A stretch of DNA of 64,000 nt, from the NCBI GenBank assembly GCA_030248215.1, contig JASANG010000314.1:62001-126000 (forward strand), read 5' to 3'. Both the position numbers and the translations under genes were made by a program. Within the stretch, counting starts at the first letter, position 1; each line of letters starts with the position of its first letter. Below, piece by piece: positions 11,698-24,400 of the stretch. Under the pieces are notes generated by a model that was given only the letters and a program-made list of their open reading frames with translations, was not told where the DNA came from and did no database searches. The DNA is from Enoplolaimus lenunculus. Its lineage: Eukaryota; Nematoda; Enoplea; Enoplida; Thoracostomopsidae.

Positions 11698-14047
11698 ATC
11701 CTGCGGACGGCGAAGATTTTTCTACTTCGAAAGATGCTGAAAGAATTCTCGGCCAAGTTTGAGCGAAGATGACTGTACTTAAGGTGTCTGTGTAAATATG
11801 ACACTACAATAGTTACTGTTAATAAACATGCTTATGTTTATGTTCACACAATGCAAATTCATTGCAGCTGCATGTTCACACAATGCAAATTCTTTGCAAC
11901 TGGAATAATTTACAATAATTTAGTTAACAACCTCTTCGCCTTGTGTTATTTTACAAGCTCTTAAGAGGCTCTAAGTTGAGTCTAGAGTTACAAATTTAAA
12001 CAAACTGTTATACCCCCGTCTCAAGCATTTGCTAAACTTCGAAGAAACAGTCTGTAGTGTGGTGTGAATTGGACGTCAAAATTGTCTGTACTTGCAAGCC
12101 TCAAGACTATATGATAATTGTTTTGAATTAGAATTTTTCTCGCATAAAACTAAAATGGAATTTTAGAGCAATTAAAGTTTTTGGCCTAAAACGTCAATTA
12201 AAGTTTCTCATTTAGGGTATCGTTTGAAGTTTTCGCTCCGCATGATGATTTCAAGTACGTAAAGAGAAGTACAATAGGATAACCGAGATATTTGCATTAT
12301 GAGAATGGAACGGGTATGACCGTACAAGACCTGTACAAAAGCTTCACTTGTATTGGGTCTTATTGAGATAACCAGAACCGTTCCACTACGCATGTGCAGG
12401 TGTTTTGATGGATGCCTCAAAAATAATCTTGTTGGAATCACAACTGATTTTATGCTGCCCTAGAAAATATACTTTTTCTTACTAAAGAACAGTTTGTCTA
12501 TTGATAAGAACCCCAAAACCACTATACAGGATGCTCTCCAAGGACCAAAGTTTATCATTCCAAAAGCGCCATAACCGTTAATTCTTCGTAGCAGCTTTTG
12601 TCTGAACGTTGTACTAATATTGATTAAAGCTTGTGTAACTCATAATGTTACAAGCTGAACAGACAAAGTTTGGAAATATATGCCTACTAAAGTCGTCCGT
12701 AGAAAATTGTATTTGGGGGGCACGGAATAATTTTGGGGCAAACCTACATTTGCAACTCAAGATTGTTTACTTTTAGACTGAATTAATTTGGGGAGGGCAC
12801 TGGCCAAATTTTGATCACATGGCCCTCGATGGCCTCCCATAGAACGTTCGTGACGTCAGCGCGCAGCGGCGTCCGGCAATTTTTAATCAAAACTTTATGT
12901 GCCCGCACCGGCGTTTGGCTGCGCGCGGCGAGTATAGAGCAACCCTAATTGATCCAGAGTATTTTAAGTCAAAACATCATTAGGCCAAAATTTACCGAAA
13001 TTTGTGATTGATATAGTATGCGAAGAAATTTTAATTAAAATAACCTGAAAATAAACCTAAAACAGTGCTAGATTAAAGCCCTGGTGGTTCTAAGATAAAG
13101 TTTAACATTTTTAAACAGTGATTTAACAAACAAAATAATTATTGTAAATCAGTAAGAATGTTGTCATAAAAGTTAGTATGGTACTTTACCAATTAAAACT
13201 ACATCACGTAGCTAAAATTTGGCCGGATTTAAAATTTGGTTCAAACTTCAAATTCAACACACGTTTAGCATTTTTATGCCATTAAAAAACCTGCATTAAA
13301 AATAAGCAAATATTAAAAAAATCTAATTGCACATTTAAAGTACGGCACCTGAAATCACAAGAGCGTCGCATCACTCACCCTACCATCCTGTCTCGTTCAG
13401 AATTATCAAAATACTGTTCAAATATTACTAAAATACCCGCGTGTGAACAACAAGTGTAAAAGTGTGTTTACAATTGAAATGTCTTAAAAACAATTAAAAC
13501 ATATTTTCTCTTAGACAATGTTTACCAAATATATATCTCTTCAATTTTAACACAAAATTTCTCTCAAATTTCTCAAATTACATCTTCCAAGATTGTGGCG
13601 TATTACCTGCTGTATGTTTCGAAAGCTCAAACATTTTTAGTTCACATAACAATTATTGTTTGATTCTTACAAAAATTCGTTCATTTCTAAAATTTTCCTT
13701 CTTTACTGTGTTAAATTTTAAACAATACTGTGTTATTTCCCTCTTATCTCGAAGATCATTTAAGAGGTTCTAAGGGGTGTTTTTATTTATGAATATCCCT
13801 TTGTGTATTTAATGCGGGGTCAAGCATTTTGTATTATAGTAGTCTGCTTCCTTCATATACCCACTACCTATATGAGAGGTCATGGGTATACGCGAAATAT
13901 ACATTGAATCTTTGTAAATATGTAAATATTTACAAACAATTTTTTTCCGTATTTCTCTTTATTTACTATTTTCATACCTAGAAATGTAAAAAATGTGAAA
14001 TCTTAAGATAGTTTTTTATCAAATGAGCAATTAGGATTGTTTTACGC
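11698..14047. other. Non-coding stretch
   Basis: No gene recognised. It contains two copies of ATGTTCACACAATGCAAATTC near 11840-11893 and the GC-rich foldback at 12825-12949. Confidence 0.4.
12825..12949. mobile_element. GC-rich foldback element, diverged
   Basis: Arms containing GCGCGCAGC and CCGGC on the left face GCCGG and GCTGCGCGC on the right. The right end, read inward, starts GGGTTGCTCTATACT, which matches the start of the foldback at 52416-52606 (GGGTTGCGCCATACT). The borders are approximate. Confidence 0.45.
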
Positions 14048-14216
14048 CAGGCCCATAGCCAGGTCACCTTGCTAGGGGGGGGGCTAAAGATTTTCCAGGA
14101 GGGACATTCAATAGTTTTAAATGAGTTACATGCAATGTTAGAAACTTTCTAGGGGGCCCAAATTTTTCCAGGGTGGTGAGCTCTCCCTGACCCACCCCTA
14201 ATTGGCTACGGACCCG
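14048..14216. mobile_element. hAT-like MITE, CCATAGCCAGG type
   Basis: A 169-bp element beginning CAGGCCCATAGCCAGG and ending TTGGCTACGGACCCG. The flanks carry an 8-bp target duplication, TTTTACGC, at 14040-14047 and 14217-14224. The interior is G- and C-run rich and does not encode a protein. Confidence 0.75.
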
Positions 14217-14224
14217 TTTTACGC

Positions 14225-17200
14225 AAACGTGTGCAGTAGCTATTATATGTAAGTAAATGGTTGTCAATAATAACGGAACCGGATAGTGATCACAAATACA
14301 ATTACTCCTACTGCATGCGTAGAGATTTTGTTGAAGTAGATCCCGCGGGCATTGAGCAGTGAATTTAGTGTCTTTATTGTGGAGTATCTGATTAAATTTG
14401 CTGAACCATTTTATACGAGGTTTGGTTTCGAAAAAACAGACCTTCCGAACGCCAAGTGAGTTACGTTTATGCTGCTGTTATAAACTTTCGAGAAACAAAT
14501 CGGGTTCTTGTACACTTTTCGCCCACATTTAACATTAAGATTTAGGCTTACACACTTTTAAGCTTCAGACGTGGGCTCATGAAAATATTTGAACAAAGGT
14601 TTTGGCTTCACTGTAAATTCCACTGAGTTGATTTCAACTCAGACTGCGTTTTATCACTCAGTCACAGTTAGGACTATCAGAACTCATAATTCTGAGTTGA
14701 CATAACTCATTGTGATTTAATTAATCAACTTTCCCGGTCCCACGACCTACTGCCATTTCTAGCCGACCACCCAATCCATGCTTATTGCTATCAGATATAA
14801 ACAATTCCTCATTTGAACTATTGTTAACGGTTTGCTAATTTAATCTCACGAACCAATAATTTAATATTATTTTTATCGATGTAGGCCCAAGCCTATAGCC
14901 AGTTAAAGTCTTTAATTCAACCCGACAAATATATCAAACCTTTTTCAGTTAAAGATAAACGCAACATTCGCTGTGTACAAAAGGTTAATTGAACCAGTGG
15001 CAATCTAAAAAAATAACAACACTATTGTACGAATATAAAACAAAATTCAAGTTGAAATTAAAGTATGTATAACTATATGTAATAGGTAATAATTTGACTC
15101 GTGGACACCGTCATTTAATGTCGCCAGTAAAAATAAATTAAAATTACCACAATTGTGAGACACAAAGACACATCGAACATAATTTGAATCAAAATAGCCC
15201 TTTTCAAGGTTCCGAACGAGAAAATTTTACCTCAAACATATCATTTATTCTTGTATACACAATTATTATTTTATATAATTCAAAACTTAATCATAACCTT
15301 TCGCGTCAGGGCACTATAAAGAACGAAAGTATATAGTGTCGCTTGTCAGATGGTTTGGCTAAAAACAATTCGTTTATTTTTTAAAAATTTGGCAGAAGTC
15401 ACTTTGTTTTCAACAATCCGAAACATCGAACGTCTGTTGGAAACGAGGTGGAAAATGTGATAGAGAAAAAATTAATTTCCGGTTCCAATTTCGGCTGCAA
15501 TTTTGTCCAGCTCCGACAAAACTTGTTGACCTTCGGTTCCGGCACGTTTGTTTCATCCCGGTTTCATCGTAGGCCTATTTTTTAACCTTTTCCACAATTA
15601 AGCTTTATTTTTTAATAGATAATTGGAAGAAGGATCTGCAAAGCATTGCGAAAAATTTTGGTTTATTAGGTTCTTTTTGAGAAAACTTTTACCGCTTCAA
15701 ATTTTTCCCCAATGTAACAAACAAACTCACTGAAATTCAGAACTTTTATAAAAACTGCGAAAATATTAAGTGCTAAATTGATCGCTGAAACCAGCGACAA
15801 ACGTTCTACATGAGCCGGAATACGATTTTCTGCTGGAGTCGGACACGGTAGGCCTTCGGTGTGCATTGCAAGTTACGGGTCTTGGACCACCTTAGATTTC
15901 GCTTTAGTTTATAAATTCCTAATATTTTTTGAAAATTTTGACAATTTCAGATCCACAACGAACACGACTGCGCCATTGAGAACTCCCAGATAAAATAAGT
16001 TTCGAGGAAATACATCATGAACTCGCAGGTGAAATAAAAAGTTCTATGGAAATGCTGCTCGGAATGCATGAAATTGCCCCATGATACAAAAAATAATTTC
16101 TGCTTTCAACAAAATAGTTATAAATTTTCTCAAAATTCTCAAAATTACATTTTGATTTTACGTAATAAATCATATGAAATTTGCGGGTAATTTTTTTGCT
16201 CAAACTCATGTTCTCTCACATTGCACAAGTTCAAAATATAAATTTAAAATTGAAAATTTCACACTTTCTCAAGGTTTTCTCGTGGCCGCTAAGCAAACTC
16301 CATGATACAATTGAAATAGAATTTCACTTTTCTCTAAATTTTGAAAAAAGTTTTGTTCATAAAATTAATAATTTTTTCAAATAAGACATTTGACTCTTTC
16401 ACATAACAACTGGAATAGAGTTCGTATAGATTTCTTTCGTGGAGGTATAACTACCATAACGGTCTTTTGTGTGACCTCTCAATATCCTTCCTTTATACAA
16501 ATCAGAACTATACTGCATTGACCATACGTGCTTGACACGCTGAGGGGGTCGCTGATAACAAAAGAAGTACACAAGTTGCAGCATAAAATTCTGTTAAAAT
16601 CCTTCTGAAAATCAATTTCTATTTTGTTCTGTATCTTAAATTTTGCGAAAATAAAAAGTAAAAATACTGAATAAACCTACCATATTAATTATAAACTGTA
16701 TCCATAAATTTGAGTTCATACATCACGGATGTTTTCTTGGGAGTTTGACAAAATCTTTGCATTTGAATGGAATTGAGCGTATAGACGCTATCCAAAAAAA
16801 GCCAACGGGGTTAACGACCAAATTTTTCAGCCGTTCGTTTGTTGAAAGCAATAATTTTACTCAATTTTAAATTAACAATAAAAATGGTTTTCATTTTTCA
16901 AATTAAAAAATATGTTTAAAAAATACGCATAACTTCACTTTATTACCATACTGGTGGAGGTCAATTATACGGCAGTTTCTTGTTTTAAAGAACATTCAGA
17001 CCCTGGCCATATACATCTATGTCTTTACAACGGATAGCTAAGCATTGAATTCGTGATAGTTAAATTTTATAATTTTGTTAACATTAAATTTATGATCCTG
17101 AACAAACTTTGAAACTCAACATCGAAATCTAGCGTCCAAACACTCCCCGTTTTTGGAACGCCTATATATAATTTTACACGCCTTGAAGGTTTAATTGGTT

Positions 17201-17240
17201 GGGCCAATATAACGAGCAGGAGCGGAACAGTATTATAAGC
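14225..17240. other. Non-coding stretch
   Basis: I see no supported gene. Small inverted words (GAGTTGATTTCAACTC near 14633) and a patch of GGTTCCGGC-type hAT debris near 15480-15555 are all I can point to. Confidence 0.35.
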
Positions 17241-17249
17241 ATATTTCTA

Positions 17250-18020
17250 ACCCTAATCCTAAGCCTAAACCTAAGCGTAAGAATGAGTTTATTCCTTGGC
17301 ATTGGAGTGCCGTGCCCCGCAAACCTGGCTGGTGCACCTTGAAATTGGCTCAGTCTAAAAGTAACCTATCCGGTACAGCAAGTGTAGGGGACCCTATAAA
17401 CTATTATTCGGTGCCCTCCAGAAATATAATTTTCTGCGGACGCCCCTGTTTACGAAGGACTACGCTAGGTTCCGTCTAGGCTTACGTGAGAATTAGATGT
17501 TTAGGTGTAGAAACTGGCGTAATGCTTAGATATACATAAACTTTAGAGATGCCTTAGCCGTAGCTTTAGGCTTCGACATAGGCTACGGTTTAGGCTTAGG
17601 TTTAAGCTTAGGTTTAGGTTTAGGCTTAAGACATGGGTTTAGGCTTATGCTTAAAAATAGGCGTTAGTAAACATAGATTAACTCTTAAATGACCCGCAGG
17701 CTAAAATCTTAGGTTCAGGCTTAAGGCTCAGGTTTAGGCGTAGGCTTGGGCTTAGGCGTAGGCTTTTGCAGCAGGCTTAGTTTTTGGTTAAGCATAGATT
17801 AGACCGTGGCGTGGGTTTTGGTTTAGGCTTACGTTTCAGGAGCATCCCACCTTCAACCATGTCCCGAAATCTCAATCCCAATACGCTATGCTTAGGCTTG
17901 GGTTTAGGGTTAGACCTAGGCTTTGAAGTAGGCTTCGGCTTAAGCAAGATTAGATATAAATGACACGTGGACTAAACCATAGGCTTTGGCTTAGGCTTGG
18001 GCTTAGGTTTAGGGCAGACT
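17250..18020. repeat. Degenerate TTTAGGC/TTAGGC array
   Basis: Roughly 770 bp of irregular units such as GGCTTAGGTTTAGGCTTA, with many single-base changes and some unique gaps. The family also appears at 2846, 3661 and 19995. The unit resembles telomere repeats (TTAGGC, TTAGGG), but it is interstitial and too diverged to serve as a chromosome end. Confidence 0.75.
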
Positions 18021-18165
18021 TTAGGGAGCTCCTCACCTTCAATCATATTCCGAAATCTCCAAATCCCAAGTTCGACCGTATTCCGTAATCCAAAATTGTA
18101 TACATTCGACCATATCCCGACATCTCACATCCCAAAATCCCACTTTCGACCATACCTCAAACTTG
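18021..18165. repeat. Tandem CCGAAATCTC / TTCGACCAT minisatellite
   Basis: Three to four imperfect units of about 40-45 bp with the words TTCGACCAT, TCCCGAAATCTC and AATCCCA. A separate unit lies inside the TTTAGGC array near 17850. Confidence 0.6.
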
Positions 18166-18275
18166 CGATAAGTGGTGGGATTTCGGGACGGCTGCGAGGT
18201 TTATATGGGCCAAAAATTTATCAAAATTGGGCTTTAAACGATCATGAAAAAGTAATGACTAGCTTAAATTTGTCA

Positions 18276-18637
18276 AAGGGCGTAACCGGATATCCCTTTC
18301 CGTTTTCGGCAAAAATCTGTATCAGTTTCCGTTATAGAAATAACAAAAATTGTTTTTACCTTCAACATTTGAAAATAAATCACGTATATATCTGGCTATT
18401 TTTCATTACAGATATGCTGCAAATATTCGAATTGAAATCAAAATTACAAAATTCATCCACACTTAAAATTTTCGATGCATCCGCTCTTTGTTTTTAAAAC
18501 GCTCGGTGATATACTTGCACCCTTCTATTGCGTTGGACGAAAAAGTAAAGCATTTTTGAAACTTTCATACTTCAATATACGTTTTCCGTTTACGTTATTT
18601 TGATCACTTTCCGTTATTACTATCCGTTTACACCCTG
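18276..18637. mobile_element. hAT-like MITE, GTAAACGG subfamily
   Basis: Sister of the element at 8041-8424 in inverse orientation: it starts AGGGCGTAACCGGATATCC and ends ACTATCCGTTTACACCCTG. No clear target duplication is left. Confidence 0.65.
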
Positions 18638-18953
18638 CAGTAATAAGGAACTGCTTTGTAATCTATAAGTAATAGAATTTTTAGTTACCAACTTGGGCCG
18701 GGAATTCATTGTCAAAGTCATGAAAAGCTGAATTAAATTAGCGCTCAAAAATACTATCTGAGCAACAAAGAGGTTTTTACAAAAACTAGTTTACAACCAG
18801 ACACAGACGCAGACCACAATCTATCAGAGATACGCTCAAACAAGTTGCAACACAAAATTTTTACTGCAAAAGCAACACAATATACATTTCATTATCATTG
18901 GGAACAAGAGTACGGGCTATAGTAGCATGCTTACATCCACAAAATATAGCATA

Positions 18954-19383
18954 CTGTAGTGACCCGATTAAGAGGGGGTGACTGATATTTATTTGGCCTC
19001 CCCAGAGGGGTCCGCCTTTGTTATTCGGTTAAGGACTGTTATTTATTTTTAACCCACGCTCCGCCACCCTTTATTACTGATATATATCCGGTACTGCAAC
19101 TATCCGTTAATTAAACGTTTATATGTCTTGCGTCAATAGCTTCTGCGATCATGCAAGATTATACTTTGGAATGTATTTTCAAAATTCAAGTACGCCTTAA
19201 AGATTCGAACTCAATTTTATTTGGTCCTGGAGTCATTTATGCACTACAATTATGAATAACTGACCTTCATGGACTCTAATTAGGATTTAGGGACTCTATC
19301 CGCTTACGGACTTATATTGATTGGGTCTCAAAATGGGACCCCCCCGCTTATTACCCCACACCGTCTTATTCGGGTCACTACAG
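18954..19383. mobile_element. MITE with CTGTAGTGACCCGA ends
   Basis: A 430-bp element with inverted ends CTGTAGTGACCCGATTAAGA and TCTTATTCGGGTCACTACAG. A weaker internal copy of the end (TTATTCGGTTAAG) lies near 19020. It has no coding capacity. Superfamily unassigned. Confidence 0.7.
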
Positions 19384-21313
19384 CAAATGTGTAATTATCA
19401 ACATTATTATTATTGTTATTATTTATTGTTATTATTATTACTTTAACTCGCGGTTTGCTGTGAATCGCAAACTTCATACCACAGAGAGTGCTGTCGTGCA
19501 TATAAGTACTGTGGAATATAATTTATGTTTCATGGGACGGCTTAAAAGCAGTATGATCGTTTCAAATATCATCAGGAGCAAAACCAACAAAACAAGTTAT
19601 AAAATAGATTTAGGTATAACAATTTGGCCTTTACACTGCAAAATGAAAAGTTAACATATTTGTGGCAAACAGGTTACTTGAGGTGTTCAACTCAATTTAT
19701 AAAGCGATGAAGGATGTATGTTTACGGTATTTAAAAATCCATACCCTCCACCAAAAACCAACAATAAACTACAAATAAATATTAAAATGGTTAACAAAAA
19801 TACACTCACATTAAGCTGGTAATTCATACAATTTATAAACTCGGCCTACTTCAGTATATATCAAATTGCTTCAAGTTGCATCATGTGCCTTATCTGGAAG
19901 CTGTTTTTCCACTCAGATAGCGCTAATAAAATGACATGCTATATTAATAACATTCCGGCTCTTGTACAATTCCCCGAACATGTAAAGAAAGGCATCAGAA
20001 AAGTCAAAGGCTTAGGCAAACCTTGTCCTAGGACTAAACCTAAGTCTAAACCATGTTCAAGAACCGAAACTTCTATACACTTATTTTGAAAACGCAATCG
20101 GATTCATGTCATCTCGCTCCGTTTGTTCCAATCCCTACATATAAAGAGCCATCCACTTTTATACAATACAATATATTCATTGGATCCAAAGTTATATGCA
20201 CACACAAACTCACATATTTACAAAAATACTTTCCAACACAACCGTAATGCGCTCGAATATATAAAGTACAATAACGACAGCAACAACAACAACAACAATA
20301 ATAATAACAACTGTTCAATGCAGCACAGAATCACAGACTAAACCAAACATTCATCATAAGTCTCAGACCTGAAAAAATCCTAAAATAAGGAGCATAATAA
20401 CTACGGTGCGATCAAAGACATCCAGCTTCGACTCTGACAAAAATCGAGATCCGGTTCCGGTATTATAAATTGCCTGACTTTATCGCTAGAAACTACGATA
20501 TCACTCTGTAGTGCACTGCTGTTATTTATGACCAAACCAACAATACCATCACAGGAGACTTTTTCGATACGTATGACAAAACTAAGAACGCAGTTAATAC
20601 GAAAACCATTGTCAAAACAAAACGATATCCTAGAATATGTAGCACTACTAAGGTAGCGTGATTAAGCTTTACTTTTTTATTGTAGTATGCACTTATTCCC
20701 GGTAATTCATCACATCAGCTCGAACAGTTGGTATTACTAAAACCGTGTTACGCCGCGTTGAACAGTTATGAAATGCCGCTAGCTAATCAAATTATTAAAC
20801 ACAGAATCACAGCGTAACTGTAAACTTGCTAGAAAACACAAAACACGCATAGACGTAACGGTAAATTAATATACATATACACATAAATAGCTTTAAAGTA
20901 TGTATATACATAAAAATTTTTATTTCCTGATTAAACGATCTATAGCTTACCTGGCAACTCCACAATGAGAAGACTTACTTGTTTTAGTTTCCAAGTACGC
21001 CAACAAAATACGTCCTGGAGTTGATAATTTTTAATGAGTGCTTTATGCTGAACGGCAATTTTGAAAGTTCAATTCATAAACAACGCGTAAAATATCTTCA
21101 GTGTAAAACGAGTTTGAAACAAAACGGACAAAATGCCACCTGCACTAATATAACGGTTAATTTAGTTCAAAAATTAATTTTTTCAAAATTGGAATCATAA
21201 CATTTTTCGTCATGTATATCGTACGACCATAAATAATTTAAAACCCAATACAAAAACAGTATTTCAGAAAATATCAGCCAAAAATGTAATATAATCCGCA
21301 ATCAGAGAGCATT
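19384..21313. other. Downstream region of the next gene
   Basis: No exon was found. It contains a degenerate TTAGGC patch at 19995-20052, a (CAA/AAT)n run at 20278-20311 and a fragment of GGTTCCGGTAT-type hAT debris near 20455. Confidence 0.4.
20278..20311. repeat. (CAA)n/(AAT)n microsatellite
   Basis: CAA units run into AAT units in non-coding DNA. Confidence 0.8.
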
Positions 21314-21394
21314 TCATTTGAACCGCATAATTTTGCTCAAATTCAATTTTGACGCCAAACGTTGTTTCGCAGTTTGTTGACCCTTTTTAAATCG

Positions 21395-21435
<41 letters not shown>

Positions 21436-24400
21436 GCAGTTGCTTTCCGTCTTTGTTTTCTAAAAGGCAAGAAAAATAATTATGATAAAAATCTAGTACA
21501 AGGGAAAATGTAAGTTGGATATCGCGCTCGGTTAAGGCTAAAACCGACATCCGATTCCGATACTCAACATTGAGAGATATTAAATTTAATTTTATTGTCC
21601 AAAAAATATAAGGCTCCTGCAATTTTGGTGTTCGGTCAGTTGTTGCACCGTGGTTAGTATTACTCGTGTGCAACTACTCAAATCAGTCGAATGCTAAATT
21701 AATGCAAAACCGTATTTCTTAGCAAATGAACATCCCAACAATTTTACACAAAATTTAGTTCTAGCAAAATACGACAATAAACGTTATTCATTAAAAAAAT
21801 AAAAAACAATAACACGACACAAAAAACAAATAATTAAAGTAATAAAATATTACAACGTATACCATTCACAATTCGCATTAATATACTTCTACTCACCCCT
21901 TGTACTTACTTGCTGTTTTCCCGCCTTGGGATTGTACTCCCATCTCTCCTGCCTTCCGTGGAGACATACTATGACCAGCGGGCTCCTTACAAGCCACAAA
22001 TGCCGTTCCTGTCATATCACCAGATGTCTCTGTAGACACATCAGGGACATATCTAAGGTCTGATCCAGCTGGGCCACCTTCATCATCACTACCATCCAAC
22101 GGTCTTAGTAATGCCGCAATATCAGGGGCAGCTGAAGTTGGGTGATCCTCATCAGTAAATGTAATCTCAGTCCTCAGTTCATCTCCATCCGCCATGACCG
22201 CAGACCCGTCCGCTTTCTGGACCGGCATTGTCACCTCTTGGCCGGCCTCACTACTGCCGCCGCCTGCATCTCCTAGTGTTCGCAAATCAAACATCGCATC
22301 GTAGCCGTCAGTTTCGTACTCAACAACAATATTGGTAGTATTTCCTGGATAGTTTCGTCGTGACTCAGAGGTCTTTTCAGACATCGTGGCAACATTAGTG
22401 GTGTTATCCAGTGTAGCCACTATATCCACGGCACCTCTTGATTCATCCAGGTTTGATTTAATTTTTGCTATAGCTGCAGATGAATAGTGATTATTATTAT
22501 TATTATTGTTGTTGTTGTTGCAGGACATTTCCGGACTGTTCAAGGTTCCAGCAAAATTACAACGCGGCTGTTGCTGCACATAAGAATTATCGATTACACC
22601 GGCAGTATTCGATGGCGAGGTTGTACTGTGAGAATTGTTGATGTCATTGCAGTCTGATTTCAATGGCAAAGACTGAACTACGGGCGTTACACTGGACGGC
22701 TGTTTATGAGCAGACTGAAACTACAAAAATTTGTGGTTCCTAGAAACAGTTGATGATAGAGATTGTAGCTTGGAAAACACTGAATGGTGAACTTTGACAT
22801 TCGGTACATTTTTGTTATTAAGTTTACAGCTAGGTTCTGAGCTTAATTTCAACTCCGCTGTTATGCTACTTAAATTGTTTTGGAGCCGTACACTAACTCG
22901 CAATAGGTGCTACACACACTTGAGAATACGTCCGAGAGCGTTGTATATAGCACCAATATCCCAGCTATAAATACGTTTCCCAACTACTGTACAATTTAAA
23001 CTCGAGAATTAAAAAGAGTTAAGACAGCTAAACTCAATACTCAACTAAGAAATAGTGATAGCAAGTAATCGGATGCTGTCTAAGTTATCCTAAATTTCGC
23101 AATAAAATCACGAAATGCTGCACAATCTTAAAGGATTTTATTTTGGGAGGCGATAACCATGGTTAAGAGTTTTTCTACAATTTTCGGTAGATATATCCCT
23201 ATCCCCACTGAATGCACTTCTGCTGCATTTCAGTGAATTATTAGCAGTCCGAGTAGTTTTACTACAATATCCAAAAGTCAGACAGAGTTTTTGGTTTCTA
23301 ATTAATTTTGAGCAGACTGTTCAAATTTTCCAAACGAAACTTACCTCAAGTTGAGATCGTGTTGCCAACATTGCACATTCTACCGCGTGACTTCGTGCGC
23401 GACTCCTGCTATGCATTTCCCGTTTCGGCAGTTCTTCTGTTTTTACAGCTACAATAAAACAAACGTATACCTTACAATATTAGCAACCCTACTAAATTAC
23501 CAGTATTCCAAAAATGTCGAGTTTATCGGTTGGTGTTTAATGAGCGAAGCTCGGAGTTTTGCAAAGCGTTTTATGTTTTGTACTCTGAGGTCGAAAGGTG
23601 CATGTCCGTCTGTCCGTCTGAAAAGAATCTCAAGAACGGCTGAACAATTTTGATAAACTTTTTTGAAACTTTTTTGAAAGCCATTTTACAATACTTCACT
23701 AAATATTTAGGTTAAAAGCAATAAAATTTCAGTACTAAAAGGTTTTTAAGTGCGAGGAATTTGAATAAATTGTTTACAAACCTCCAAAACCGATAATTGA
23801 ATAGTTAACTAATAGCTAATTTGCATATTAGCTTAATTGACAAGGCAAAATTAGGACTTTTTAAATTATTTCAATAATTATTTGGGTTTACTGAAGGTTT
23901 TGGGTGCGAGGAATCTAAATAAAATGTTTACAAACGTCTAAAACCGATAATTGAGTAGTTAGCTAATAGATAATTTGCATATAAGCATAATTGATAAGCC
24001 TAAAGTAGGCGTTTTTGCAATATTTCACTAATTATCAGGGTTACAAGCAATCTAATTTCAGCAATAATGGGTTTTTCAGTGCGAGGAATCTGAATAAAAT
24101 GTTTTAAACCTTCAAAACCGATTATCGAATAGTTAGCAAATAGCTAATTTGCATATTTGCTTAATTGATAAGCCTAAATAATGGCTTTTTAGATTATTTC
24201 TCAAATGATAGGGTTTTTGAGTGCGAGCAATCTGAATAAATTGTTTACAAACCTCCAAAACCAATAAATGAATAGTTAGCTAATAACTAATTTGCATATT
24301 AGCTTAACTGCTGACGTGTGTTCGAGCTTCGCTCAATACATGTAGTCCCACTACGACTGGTAGGTTTATTGCACTACCAATCTTTTATACAATATCTAAT

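Noticed and set aside
17250-18020. A true telomere or subtelomere
   Set aside because: Units are too diverged, the array is flanked by ordinary DNA on both sides, and orientation varies between patches.
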